From NCBI RefSeq assembly GCF_026810365.1, contig NZ_CP113948.1, forward strand, positions 4,104,458-4,168,457: 64,000 nt of DNA, written 5' to 3'. Every line of letters begins with the position of its first letter. The first letter of the stretch is position 1. The position numbers were made by a program, and so were the translations under genes. A model generated the notes under the pieces. The model saw only the letters and a program-made list of their open reading frames with translations. It was not told the origin of the DNA and did not search any database. Positions 52,899 through 61,941 of this stretch are shown one piece after another. The stretch is from Flavobacterium praedii (lineage in GTDB: Bacteria > Bacteroidota > Bacteroidia > Flavobacteriales > Flavobacteriaceae).

Positions 52899-54917
52899 AT
52901 GAAAGCTATAATTAATTTCAAAAAGGAGTTCTGCATGACATGCGCTCCCAATATTATTTCCTTAAAAAGTCTTTTGCTTTTGAGTTTGTTCTGGTTAAGT
53001 ATACAGTCACCAGTTCAGGCACAAGAAATTAAGTACACAAGACCTTCTTGGTTCTTTGGTGTAGCGGGTGGAGCCAACTTTAATTTTTATCGTGGTTCAA
53101 CGCATCAACTCAATTCAAGTCTAACACCTCCTGTTACTTTTCATAATGGAGATGGAGTGGGACTTTATCTGGCTCCACTTATTGAGTTTCATAAACCTGA
53201 TACAAGATTGGGGTTTATGTTTCAGGCTGGTTATGATAGTAGAAAAGGAACTTTTGATCAGAAAATTAGTCCCTGTAATTGTCCCGCTGACTTGTCTACT
53301 GATTTAAATTATATTACAGTAGAACCAAGCATTCGTTTTGCACCTTTTAAATCAAACTTGTATTTGTATGGTGGACCACGTTTAGCTTTCAATATGGATA
53401 AATCGTTTACGTATAAATTCGGAATCAATCCTGCTTACCCAAATCAAGTGCCAACTCCTGATGTGAAAGATGATTTTGATGCAATTGATAAAACTATTAT
53501 TTCGATGCAAGTAGGAGCGGGTTATGATATTTATTTATCCTCACAAAGTCATAAAACACAATTTGTTTTGTCTCCTTTTGTTTCTTTTCATCCTTATTTT
53601 GGACAAAATCCACGTACCGTTGAAACTTGGAATATAACGACAGTTAGAGCAGGTGTAGCACTTAAATTTGGACAAGGAAGTGAAATTATTATTCCAGAAG
53701 TTGCAGCTCCTCAGGTACAATTTTCTGTAAATTCACCTATGAATTCACCAGGTGAACGGAACGTGAGAGAAGTTTTTCCGTTAAGAAATTATGTTTTTTA
53801 TGATCTAGGATCGAATGAAATACCAAGCCGTTACAAATTATTGAGAAAAGAAGATGTGAAAGATTTTGATGAAGATCGAATTGGAGCTACAGCATCTGTA
53901 AATCCAACGGGTCGTTCTGCGCGTCAAATGACTGTCTATTATAATGTAATTAACATTTTAGGAAATCGAATGGTAAAGAATCCTTCAACGAATATAACAC
54001 TAGTAGGATCTTCAGAAAAAGGGCCAGAAGAGGGTGTTTTAATGGCAGAATCAATTAAAAACTACTTGGTTACTGTGTTTGAAATAAATCCGATTAGAAT
54101 AACTACTAAAGGGCAGTTTAAACCAAATATTCCTTCGGAACAGCCTGGAGGTAAAAGAGAATTAGAGTTGCTTCGAGAAGGAGATCGCAGAGTTTCAATA
54201 GAAAGTAATTCACCAGAATTATTGATGGAATTTCAAAGTGGTCCAGATGCTCCATTAAGACCATTAGAATTTGTAGCTATTCAAGAAGCTCCTTCAAGTA
54301 GTTATGTTACTATAGATGCAACAGGAGCAAAAGAAGCATTCTCCTCTTGGTCATTAGAAATAACAGATCCAGACAAACAAGTGAAAACTTTTGGTCCTTA
54401 TACTCAAGAACAAGTAAAATTATCGGGTAAAGATATTATGGGTACTCGTGCAGAAGGTGATTATAAAGTAAAGTTGATAGGACAAACAAAAAGTGGTCAA
54501 ATTACAGTAAAAGAAACAACAACACATATGGTTCTTTGGACACCTTCTAAAACGGAGGAAGCGCTTAGATACAGTATCATTTTTGAATTTAATAAATCAA
54601 AAGCGATTGCAATGTATGAGAAATATTTAACAGAGGTTGTTACACCCAAAATACCCAAAAATGGAGTAGTTATTATTCATGGACATACTGATATTATTGG
54701 GGAAGAACCTTATAATTTAAATTTATCTTTGGATAGAGCCAACGAAGTCAAAAGTATTATTGAAAAAGCATTGTCTCAAACGGGACGAAAAGATGTCACA
54801 TTTGAAGTGCATGGATATGGTGAGGATGAAAGTGTATCTCCTTTTGAAAATAAATTTCCTGAAGAGCGTTTTTATAACCGTACCGTGATAATTGATATTA
54901 TTCCTGCAACAAAATAG
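52899..54917 (+). CDS. OmpA family outer-membrane protein
   Basis: A 672-residue protein. The start is at 52899, although an ATG at 52935 (MTCAPNIISLKSLLLLSLFW) would give a tidier signal peptide ending VQAQE. The N-terminal half (about 50-260) looks like an outer-membrane barrel (WFFGVAGGANFNFY, FMFQAGYDSRKGT, LYLYGGPRLAF, VGAGYDIYL). A middle region follows, then the C-terminal OmpA peptidoglycan-binding domain (about 555-670: FEFNKSKAIAMYEKYL, VIIHGHTDIIGEEPYNLNLSLDRANEV, ERFYNRTVIIDI). It probably anchors the outer membrane to the wall and could support the neighbouring ice-binding lipoprotein. Confidence 0.88.
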   Translation: MKAIINFKKEFCMTCAPNIISLKSLLLLSLFWLSIQSPVQAQEIKYTRPSWFFGVAGGANFNFYRGSTHQLNSSLTPPVTFHNGDGVGLYLAPLIEFHKPDTRLGFMFQAGYDSRKGTFDQKISPCNCPADLSTDLNYITVEPSIRFAPFKSNLYLYGGPRLAFNMDKSFTYKFGINPAYPNQVPTPDVKDDFDAIDKTIISMQVGAGYDIYLSSQSHKTQFVLSPFVSFHPYFGQNPRTVETWNITTVRAGVALKFGQGSEIIIPEVAAPQVQFSVNSPMNSPGERNVREVFPLRNYVFYDLGSNEIPSRYKLLRKEDVKDFDEDRIGATASVNPTGRSARQMTVYYNVINILGNRMVKNPSTNITLVGSSEKGPEEGVLMAESIKNYLVTVFEINPIRITTKGQFKPNIPSEQPGGKRELELLREGDRRVSIESNSPELLMEFQSGPDAPLRPLEFVAIQEAPSSSYVTIDATGAKEAFSSWSLEITDPDKQVKTFGPYTQEQVKLSGKDIMGTRAEGDYKVKLIGQTKSGQITVKETTTHMVLWTPSKTEEALRYSIIFEFNKSKAIAMYEKYLTEVVTPKIPKNGVVIIHGHTDIIGEEPYNLNLSLDRANEVKSIIEKALSQTGRKDVTFEVHGYGEDESVSPFENKFPEERFYNRTVIIDIIPATK

Positions 54918-55575
54918 GAAATTGTAATTTGTCGAGAATTTTCTTTTGAGTAAGAAAGAAACTGTTCTTATGCTTTGACTCAAAGTGTTTAAGCTAGATT
55001 AGGGGTTAGACTCTGTTTTGAAGAAAAAACCGGATAAGGTAGATTTCAAAATTTGTATCTGGATTTAAGTTATTTTTTGATTAATTTAATAGTAATGAGC
55101 TCGATATTGTATCGGGCTCATTTTGTTTATATTTGATTTAGCTATTTTTTTTAAACGTATTATAACAAAAGTTTTAACTTCTAATGATTGCTTATGCTAC
55201 ACTAATTTTAGAGATCTAAATCTTTTAGAAATTTCATTTTCTTAAAAAGTATTTTTATGTAAAATGCTTATTAAAAAAAAATATAGATTAATTTTTTAAA
55301 TCAACACAGAATTTAGGTTGTTAAATTTTTATTTGATTTCCCCCAACGGTTAAAAAAAATAGAGAATAAATTAATTAAGTTTTCAAAAGAAACCAGTTAT
55401 CTGAAACCAGATTTAGTTTAAAAAACTTTTTTCTATCGTCATTTTAAGTTTAAAAAATAAAATACATTTTTTACTAGTAAGCTAATAATTTGAATGCTTT
55501 TTGTTAGATAATAATGTTGCAATGTATTGATTTCAAAACTTTAATTAGACTTAAAGGGAAATGATTTAGCTACTC
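54918..55575. other. Convergent intergenic region
   Basis: These 658 bases lie between the OmpA-family gene and the BCCT transporter gene. They hold the terminator at 55095-55130 and otherwise AT-rich sequence with no supported gene, and no obvious terminator for the BCCT gene. Confidence 0.55.
55095..55130 (+). terminator. Terminator of the OmpA-family gene
   Basis: A 12-bp stem ATGAGCTCGATA (55095-55106) with TATCGGGCTCAT (55110-55121), one G-T pair, and a loop of three bases, followed by TTTGTTTAT. Confidence 0.85.
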
Positions 55576-57585
55576 TCAAATTTTCATCAGTAAATCGGTA
55601 GTATTGCCGGAACCTAAATTTAAGAATCGTTCATACTCTCTTAAAACATCAGATATAATTTCATCTTTACTTAGGTATTGAATATCATATCCTTTTCTGT
55701 TGTCATCAAAATAAGTTATAGGTATAAAAACAGTTTCATTGTCAATAAGAGGCGCATTTTCTTCCCTGATTAATGTTTTAGACACGTTTAAAACTTGTGC
55801 TTTTACACCGTATTTAAAATTCTTTAATTTTTGATACTCTATCTCTAATTCAATCGAGTGTATTGGAGATTTTACTTCAGTTACAGTTGCTTCGATGTCA
55901 TTCTTTTTTAGTTCAATGATAATTTCTTCAAATGCATCCCGTACTGTTTGACTCAAAAATGCTTTAATGTCTTTTTTCTGAGAATAACTAAGTATTTTAC
56001 TTAATCGGAGTTTCCAGTGATAATCATTCCAATTGTTGCTAGCATGCGAATATTTAGTGGATGAATATTTATCGTCGGCAATTAAGGCTTTCCACAAATT
56101 AACACATAGTAAAAGCATTATTATACCAAAAGGCAATGCCATAATAAGAGTCATGGTTTGCAAAGAAACAAGTCCTCCAGATTGTAGTAAACTTAGCGAA
56201 ACAATTACGAGTAAAATTCCCCAAAAAACATTTTGCCATTTAGGTGCCGTTCCTTCTCCACGTGAGGCTATGCTATTCATGATGTAAATTCCAGAATCGG
56301 CAGATGTGATAAAAAAGACACAAATAATAACAATTGCCAAAACGTTTAAGAAACCACTAAGAGGAAAATAAGTAAAGAAATTAAATAGAAGGGTATTTGG
56401 ATCTTTTGCAAAATCACTTATTGCACCGTTGGCCACAAATTCATCAATCCAAACTGCGCTACTGCCAAAAACGGTCATCCATATAAAATTAAAAAGAGAC
56501 GGAATAATTAGAACTGCAATAATAAATTCGCGAATGGTTCTCCCTTTTGAAATTTTTGCAATAAAGAGTCCTACATAAGGCGCCCAAGAAATCCACCAAG
56601 CCCAGTATAAAATGGTCCAGTTTGTAAACCAAGCTTGACTTTCTTTTTCGTAAGCATACGTATTGAATGTAAGGGAAGTAAAATGGCTTACATAATGCCC
56701 TAAACCTTCTGTGAAGGTGCTTAGTATGTATATTGTTGGTCCAAAAATCAAAATAAACAACATCAATAAAGTGGCGAGTATAATATTAATTTCACTCATT
56801 AATTTCACTCCTTTTCCTAAACCAGAAAGGGCAGAAAGAACGGCAATACTCATTACTAAAATTACAATTATCGCTTGGTATTCAAAAGTTGTATTGTGAA
56901 TCACTCCTAAGCTATGTAATCCTGCGCAGAGTTGTACCACTCCAAAACCAAGCGTTGTTGTAATTCCAAAAAAAGTACTGCAAAGTCCAAATACATCAAC
57001 GATATTGCCTAATCTGCCATTTATTCTGTCTTTTAGCATAGGGTAAAACCCACTTCTAATTGCCAAAGGAAGGTTGTATCTGTATGTAAAATAAGCCAAA
57101 GACAAGCCTACAACTCCATAGATAGACCACGCATGGATACCCCAGTGGAAAAATGTGTATAGTTGTGCTTCTTTAGCCCGAAGATTTTCATCTAAATTGC
57201 TTATTGCCGGATTTGCAAAATGTGCCATGGTTTCAGATACCCCAAAATACATTAATCCAATTCCCATTCCAGCAGCAAAAAGCATTGCTATCCACGAAAA
57301 AGACGAATATTCGGGTTCTGAGTCATCTGCTCCGAGTTTTATTTTTCCAAATTTACTTATTGCGGCAAAAAGGAGAAATAACACAAAAAGAGTTACCAAT
57401 AGTACATAAAACCAACTTAGATTTTTAAAAATAATTCCCTTAGAAAAATCTAAAACGGCTGCAGCATCATTTGAGAATAGCCCACAAAAAAGGGATAGTA
57501 AAAGAATCAATACTATACTTGGCAGTGCCACTGTGGGAGTAAAATTTGTATTGATTTTTTTTAGATTCCGAAAAATACTATTCAT
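55576..57585 (-). CDS. BCCT family transporter (betaine/carnitine/choline type)
   Basis: A 669-residue protein started at the ATG at 57585 (MNSIFRNLKKINTNF); the frame runs 40 codons further upstream without support. Twelve membrane helices are expected. BCCT motifs: MLFAAGMGIGLMYFGVSETMAHF (glycine-rich stretch of TM3) and ILYWAWWISWAPYVGLFIAKISKGRTIREF (Trp-rich TM8 signature). A long cytoplasmic C-terminal domain (about 530-669), as in BetT-like members, may sense osmolarity. It probably imports choline or glycine betaine for osmotic and cold protection. No betaine synthesis genes are nearby. Confidence 0.93.
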   Translation of the reverse strand: MNSIFRNLKKINTNFTPTVALPSIVLILLLSLFCGLFSNDAAAVLDFSKGIIFKNLSWFYVLLVTLFVLFLLFAAISKFGKIKLGADDSEPEYSSFSWIAMLFAAGMGIGLMYFGVSETMAHFANPAISNLDENLRAKEAQLYTFFHWGIHAWSIYGVVGLSLAYFTYRYNLPLAIRSGFYPMLKDRINGRLGNIVDVFGLCSTFFGITTTLGFGVVQLCAGLHSLGVIHNTTFEYQAIIVILVMSIAVLSALSGLGKGVKLMSEINIILATLLMLFILIFGPTIYILSTFTEGLGHYVSHFTSLTFNTYAYEKESQAWFTNWTILYWAWWISWAPYVGLFIAKISKGRTIREFIIAVLIIPSLFNFIWMTVFGSSAVWIDEFVANGAISDFAKDPNTLLFNFFTYFPLSGFLNVLAIVIICVFFITSADSGIYIMNSIASRGEGTAPKWQNVFWGILLVIVSLSLLQSGGLVSLQTMTLIMALPFGIIMLLLCVNLWKALIADDKYSSTKYSHASNNWNDYHWKLRLSKILSYSQKKDIKAFLSQTVRDAFEEIIIELKKNDIEATVTEVKSPIHSIELEIEYQKLKNFKYGVKAQVLNVSKTLIREENAPLIDNETVFIPITYFDDNRKGYDIQYLSKDEIISDVLREYERFLNLGSGNTTDLLMKI

Positions 57586-58316
57586 AGTTATATGGTTTTG
57601 ACTTTTATAAATTATAACAAACGATACTAAATTCAGATTCAACTTAAAGTTGACACTTTGGCTAGTTTCGGGAAGATTTTTTTTAAGGAAAAGAAAATAA
57701 AACATTATTCTTTTCGGTAAAGGTATTTTTATTGTTGTTTTTTATTCAAAATGAGTTGGTTGCGAATTCAACAACTAAAAACAAAGATAAGCAATTGAAG
57801 TGTATTTTAATTTTGAATATGTTTTTTTGGATTGTCTGCGATTTTTTTTAATAGTAAACAAACAGTGAAATTTATACTTTTTTGAGTTTAATAAAGAAGG
57901 GCATGCCGCTTTAAAAAAGTAATTATTACATTAATCACTCCATTTTTTTTATAACTGAATCCAGCTTTTTTTAATTTGGTTTTCAATAAGGGAGGAGACT
58001 TTTTTATAATTCAGCAATATTTATTTGAATAAGATAAGTAATAAATGAGTTAAGAATTAGGTAAAATGATTACGCTAAAAAGTATTAAAATGTAGTTTTA
58101 TTAAGCTAAGAAAAAATCGGAATCACAAAATAGTACATTTCACACTCCTTTTTCTGCATAGATCTGGAAAATCTGCGTGAAAACAAAACAAGCAATTTCA
58201 TGATCCTATAGAATAACTCTTAATCCCCAACTTTTTAAATTGATCCAAACTTGATCCGTTTTATAGTGTGATGTAATATTGATTCTTCAAAAAGTCGGGA
58301 ATTATTCGGGAATAAA

Positions 58317-58347
58317 AAACCCTTAAACAATTGCTGTTTAAGGGTTT
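58317..58347 (-). terminator. Terminator downstream of the tRNA fragment
   Basis: A 13-bp perfect stem AAACCCTTAAACA (58317-58329) with TGTTTAAGGGTTT (58335-58347). On the minus strand a T run follows. It lies just after the tRNA 3' end, as expected for an original tRNA transcription unit. Confidence 0.88.
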
Positions 58348-58355
58348 GTTTTTTG

Positions 58356-58397
58356 TAGCGAAGACGGGAGTTGAACCCGTGACCTCAGGGTTATGAA
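58356..58397 (-). pseudogene. 3' fragment of a CAT-anticodon tRNA (att site)
   Basis: Read on the minus strand: U33, anticodon CAT (58395-58393), AA, CCCTG, variable loop AGGTC, T arm ACGGG-TTCAACT-CCCGT, acceptor strand CTTCGCT and discriminator A (58356). The anticodon-stem 5' strand that should pair with CCCTG is absent: bases 58398-58402 do not match, and no AGCGAAG acceptor partner is found to the right. This is the typical scar of tyrosine-recombinase integration in a tRNA 3' half. tRNA-Met is most likely; tRNA-Ile with a modified CAT anticodon is possible. Confidence 0.82.
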
Positions 58398-58640
58398 TTT
58401 GAAATTTAAAAATCAATCCCAGTGTTTACTGGGGTTCCCGAGGGCTATTTTAGTTAAAATGGACACTAATCGTATGCGTTTCCGTATGCAATATTGTTAT
58501 TAAATTTTCCTTATAGAATCAAAGGTAAGCTAAATTTTTGAATTGATTTTATTTGCAATTTTTTCTGTTTTTTTTGGTATAAGAATTTTAAATTCTAAAA
58601 TGCTTCTTGTTCCTCTCTCTTCCAAATCACTTTCAAGTTG

Positions 58641-58988
58641 CTATGCCGTTTGACTTTTATCATGGTCATTTGGTTTTAATAGGGATTGGAAAAAGGCTTT
58701 GTCTTTTCTTAATTCTTCATTCTCTTTTTTTAATGCTTCATTTTCAAATTGCAATTTTGTCAATAAACTATTTTGGCTCATTTCGGCCAGTGTTTCATTG
58801 TATCCTTCAAATAATTCAAACAAGTTTACTTTTAAAGCATTTGCTATATTTTGCAATTTTGAGAGTGGAATATCTGATTTTCCGTTCTCGTAATCTACAT
58901 AAGTTCTCTTCTTTATGCCTGAAAGTTCAACGATTTCGTCTTGAGTTAGTTTTTTGCTTTCTCTTACTTCTTTGATAATCAGTCGCAT
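58641..58988 (-). CDS. XRE-family helix-turn-helix transcriptional regulator
   Basis: A 115-residue protein started at the ATG at 58988 (MRLIIKEVRESKKLTQDEI); the frame extends to 59054 without a better start. The HTH_3 domain at about 1-60 includes LTQDEIVELSGIKKRTYVDYENGKSDIPLSKLQNIANAL. A C-terminal coiled coil (FENEALKKENEELRKDKAF) probably dimerises it. It is transcribed divergently from the element's operon across a region packed with TTGCA motifs, as for a phage- or ICE-type repressor. Confidence 0.88.
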   Translation of the reverse strand: MRLIIKEVRESKKLTQDEIVELSGIKKRTYVDYENGKSDIPLSKLQNIANALKVNLFELFEGYNETLAEMSQNSLLTKLQFENEALKKENEELRKDKAFFQSLLKPNDHDKSQTA

Positions 58989-59029
58989 GAAAATTGTCTT
59001 TAAAAATTTGGGGTATTTTTTTATAAAAA

Positions 59030-59164
59030 TTGCAAAATATTGCAATTGTTGCATATATTTGCAATAGTTGAAATTGCTATTTGTTCGCCTTTATAGCGAA
59101 AATGTAGCCACAAATGTAGTAAATATATATTGCAGTTTATTGCTATATGGTATAAAATGTTGCA
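59030..59164. promoter_or_regulatory. Divergent operator/promoter region with phased TTGCA motifs
   Basis: TTGCA begins at 59030, 59040, 59049, 59059, 59130 and 59160, with TTGCT variants at 59074 and 59140; the spacing within groups is 9-10 bases, one helical turn. A plus-strand -7 box TATATTTG (59054-59061) overlaps the array, and a minus-strand one TACATTTG reads at 59118-59111. The adjacent XRE protein is the likely binder. Confidence 0.6.
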
Positions 59165-59213
59165 GATAATTGAAATTTTACTCGTCTTAAACTTTAAATA
59201 GTACAATGGCAAT

Positions 59214-59393
59214 ATGATACGAACCCAAAAAATAAATAGACGATACCGATTGCATCAAAAATTGAAAAGAGCTGGACTACGCTATAATGCAACGCTCAAA
59301 ACGATTTTTGTGCCTTGGGATTATGAAATTGAAAATGCTGACTTAAAAGAATTACAAAACGATTTTAGTTACCAAATACAATTTGAAATATGA
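59214..59393 (+). CDS. Small basic protein of unknown function
   Basis: A 59-residue protein (MIRTQKINRRYRLHQKLKRAGLRY...), basic in its first half. Its TGA overlaps the ATG of the next gene (ATGA at 59390-59393), a strong sign that both are translated. It is first in the element's plus-strand operon. No family is recognised; the N-terminal basic stretch could contact nucleic acid. Confidence 0.6.
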   Translation: MIRTQKINRRYRLHQKLKRAGLRYNATLKTIFVPWDYEIENADLKELQNDFSYQIQFEI

Positions 59394-59647
59394 TTAACAA
59401 CCAAGAAAGAACCAGTATTATTACAACTTTAGGAAAGCATTACTCTGCCACAATTTCCTTGCATTTGAAAAAAAAGAAAATCAAAAACGCTATTGGCGAA
59501 GACTACACTAGACAAAGCATCCGCACTTTTGTCAATGGAATGCGTGAAAATGAACAAGTAGAATTGGCTATCATGCAATTGGTGAACAAAACTGTAAAAG
59601 CCAAAAAAGCACTACAACTCAAACGTCAACGATTATTTAAAGTGTAA
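59390..59647 (+). CDS. Small basic protein of unknown function
   Basis: An 85-residue protein (MINNQERTSIITTLGKHYSATISLHLKKKKIKN...). It contains TTLGKHYSATISLHLKKKKI and DYTRQSIRTFVNGMRENEQVELAIMQLV, which could fold as a helix-turn-helix (Ser-Ala-x-Ile then Arg-Gln-Ser-Ile), so a DNA-binding role is possible. It is coupled to the gene before by an ATGA overlap and ends 5 bases before the next start. Confidence 0.65.
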   Translation: MINNQERTSIITTLGKHYSATISLHLKKKKIKNAIGEDYTRQSIRTFVNGMRENEQVELAIMQLVNKTVKAKKALQLKRQRLFKV

Positions 59648-59652
59648 GGGCA

Positions 59653-59865
59653 ATGAACAATCCCAAAGTTTTATCCATACTTAACAATGCAAAAATCTTT
59701 CTTTCTACCGAGGAATTGAAAGAACTTGCCTTGTGTATAGATAAAGAAGTGGGAAGACCTGAACCCCGAAAAATTAGAAAATCAAAACCTTTACAGAATT
59801 GGACCTTAGAAAGTGTAACCGAAAATTTATTGGCTACTCAATTCAAGAGCAAACGTAGATCCTAA
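59653..59865 (+). CDS. Small protein of unknown function
   Basis: A 70-residue protein (MNNPKVLSILNNAKIFLSTEELKELALCIDKEVG...) with a predicted helical first half and a basic Pro/Arg/Lys-rich middle (GRPEPRKIRKSKPL). It is tightly spaced in the operon. No family is recognised. Confidence 0.6.
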   Translation: MNNPKVLSILNNAKIFLSTEELKELALCIDKEVGRPEPRKIRKSKPLQNWTLESVTENLLATQFKSKRRS

Positions 59866-59946
59866 AAATACCTCCAGCAAATGCTGAAAATTCCTTGATG
59901 TATTCGGGTCTATTGGCCCGATACAACAAGGTTAACATCTTTAATT

Positions 59947-61698
59947 ATGAAAAACCCACAACTCGACTCCAATGTTTTTTCATTAGCTTCTCATCTTTTT
60001 GGTTTTGGAAACACAGACCAGAAAATCAAAACCCTTGAAAGCATTGCAACGACCGTTGCAACTTCTTTGCAACTCGAAAATAGAATCATGGCGGTATATC
60101 CCGCAATAACCATGGAAGCCTTTTCCATTACTATGGATAATTACCGTAAGTACATAGCAGGCTATAATTTTCAGACCAATGCCGAGAATGATCTAATTGA
60201 CAAACATAACGAAAGGGTTAGGCTATTTCTAAGGGATAATGAACTTACTGAGGTTCAGAAAACATTTTCCATCCTTTTTGCAAAGAAAAATCAATCGCTT
60301 AAACCAAGAGCGTTTAATCAAAGTGTAGATGATTTTTGCAATGACTACGGAATGATTGTTTGCAAGAAGAAAATCCAAACGGTTAAATATGCATCAGAAT
60401 TGGTTTTTCAAAATTTGCTCCATCTCTATAATTCCCAATTGATGAAGCGCAATGAACAGTACATGAAACTGGGCGTAACAGCCACTCGACCCATAGAGGA
60501 ATTTAAAATCAATTCGTTTTTAGTAACCGAGTTGAAGCGTAACGGAGTGAATAGTTTATCTCTTTGCACTAAAACGGTTAGGAATCATAGACAGCGTTTG
60601 GAAGAATGTGGCGTGTTTGTCGATTATGTATTCAAAGGGCAAAATAAACCCGTAGAATTGCATATCAATCCTGAAATTTTGACCGTTTTTGATCTCAAAA
60701 CCTCAAAATTAACAACTTCTGAAAATCAGCGTTTTACTCCTGAAAGCGAGAAAGTTTTACCTGATAACAATGAGAGTACTAGAACATCTTTAAATGAATC
60801 TCAAAAGAAAGAGAATGTGAAAAACATTTCTCTTTTTAAAAAGGAGTTCCCTTCGGTCACGCCTTCTCATTTGTTTTTTACTAGAACACCAGCCAGCAAG
60901 ATGCAAAATCAAACCGAGGTGGCGGGCGCGCAAACTGTTAAAATTGAGAATACTTTGTCGGATAAACTTCAAAATTTAATCTTGCACCCTCAGGAATTAG
61001 CGGTAAACTTGGCCAACAAAGAATACAACAACTACAAACCGATTGATATTCGCTATTTGTTCAAAGAAGCGTATTCCGGAACGATGCTCAAAGAAGATTT
61101 TAGGCAATTGGTAATCCAAGACTTTTTCAAGAGCATTTCTAAGATTTACAAAAATTCCACACCGTTTGCAGGTTCATGGAAAAAAGCCATTTCGTTGTAC
61201 ATGGAATACAAGTGGATCGCTTTTACTGGAGAAGCCTTCAACAAAGCTTCGATTGTGGATGATATTCAGCAAATGCGTTGGCGTGCTGAATGGGCCAGAA
61301 AATGGTTTGTAAAAAATGAATTTCCGCCTTTGTTTCCCTTTGATTATTTTGATATGACCCGAAAAACGGCAAAAGAAGTAGGCTTTGAATACACTAAAGT
61401 TAAGTGGAACGAGCATTTGCAAGGAAAAGCTAAATACGAAGCCATCAAAAAGAAACAGGAATGTAATGCGCAACGCAGAAAAGAAACGATTAATCACGCT
61501 AAAAAATGCGAGAATGAAGTCAACCGCTTTTTCAAAAACAAAATCACGCTACCGCAGTTATTTGATTATGTAGAAAAGAATCTGCCAGCGACCTACTTGG
61601 AAAAGCTACCCCAAATGATTGAAAAAAAGTGTTTGAAAAGCAATGAAAAAGTTATTGCTGCTTCTGATTTTGTACACTATGATTTGAGTGATTTTTAA
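59947..61698 (+). CDS. Large protein of the element, possible replication or DNA-binding protein
   Basis: A 583-residue soluble protein and the largest complete gene of the element. The N-terminal ~200 residues are helical. Around 195-235, FLVTELKRNGVNSLSLCTKTVRNHRQRLEECGVF reads like a winged-helix recognition region. A polar linker (about 255-330) follows. The C-terminal ~240 residues are helical and basic (DIRYLFKEAYSGTMLKEDF, WRAEWARKWFVKNEFPPLFPFDYF). This two-part build recalls replication-initiation or primosome-like proteins of plasmids and phages, but no catalytic motif is seen. It follows a short gap of 81 bases and is followed by small genes. Confidence 0.6.
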   Translation: MKNPQLDSNVFSLASHLFGFGNTDQKIKTLESIATTVATSLQLENRIMAVYPAITMEAFSITMDNYRKYIAGYNFQTNAENDLIDKHNERVRLFLRDNELTEVQKTFSILFAKKNQSLKPRAFNQSVDDFCNDYGMIVCKKKIQTVKYASELVFQNLLHLYNSQLMKRNEQYMKLGVTATRPIEEFKINSFLVTELKRNGVNSLSLCTKTVRNHRQRLEECGVFVDYVFKGQNKPVELHINPEILTVFDLKTSKLTTSENQRFTPESEKVLPDNNESTRTSLNESQKKENVKNISLFKKEFPSVTPSHLFFTRTPASKMQNQTEVAGAQTVKIENTLSDKLQNLILHPQELAVNLANKEYNNYKPIDIRYLFKEAYSGTMLKEDFRQLVIQDFFKSISKIYKNSTPFAGSWKKAISLYMEYKWIAFTGEAFNKASIVDDIQQMRWRAEWARKWFVKNEFPPLFPFDYFDMTRKTAKEVGFEYTKVKWNEHLQGKAKYEAIKKKQECNAQRRKETINHAKKCENEVNRFFKNKITLPQLFDYVEKNLPATYLEKLPQMIEKKCLKSNEKVIAASDFVHYDLSDF

Positions 61699-61716
61699 CC
61701 TAACCCCTTTATAGCT

Positions 61717-61941
61717 ATGCCAGTATTTGAACCAGAAACTTCCAAAATCAAAATGGTAATCCTTACCAAAAGCAAACAAGACAATGCGGTTTGGTGGTCG
61801 CCAATCAATCAAAACAAGAGGAATTCACAACGCATTATAGAAAGTATGCTAAGGCGATTCGAGAAACACGCCCTTGCAAAAATCACTAATGTGATTCAGT
61901 TCTATGAAAACGGAAACCTAATTGCCGAAAAAAAGCTATGA
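61717..61941 (+). CDS. Small protein of unknown function
   Basis: A 74-residue protein (MPVFEPETSKIKMVILTKSKQDNAVWWSPINQNKRN...) with a predicted beta-alpha pattern and a basic middle. Its stop overlaps the next start (ATGA at 61938-61941). No family is recognised. Confidence 0.6.
   Translation: MPVFEPETSKIKMVILTKSKQDNAVWWSPINQNKRNSQRIIESMLRRFEKHALAKITNVIQFYENGNLIAEKKL

Larger units (their letters stand above)
57586..58640. other. Gene-free region holding the mobile element junction
   Basis: From 57586 to about 58300 there is only AT-rich DNA with no supported gene. The tRNA terminator (58317-58347) and the tRNA fragment (58356-58397) follow. To the right, in the putative element end, lie a small hairpin CCAGT-GTTT-ACTGG near 58430 and two CGTATGC direct repeats (58471-58477, 58483-58489). 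Confidence 0.6.

Noticed and set aside
57586..57705. 40-residue N-terminal extension of the BCCT transporter
   Set aside because: It is AT-rich leader in frame by chance; the ATG at 57585 matches the family N-terminus.
58356..58402. Intact tRNA gene
   Set aside because: Only the half from the anticodon loop to the 3' end is present; the anticodon-stem 5' strand, D arm and 5' acceptor strand are missing.
59030..59164. CRISPR-like array
   Set aside because: The repeated TTGCA words are only 5-6 bases and spaced by one helical turn; there are no long repeats with unique spacers and no cas genes.
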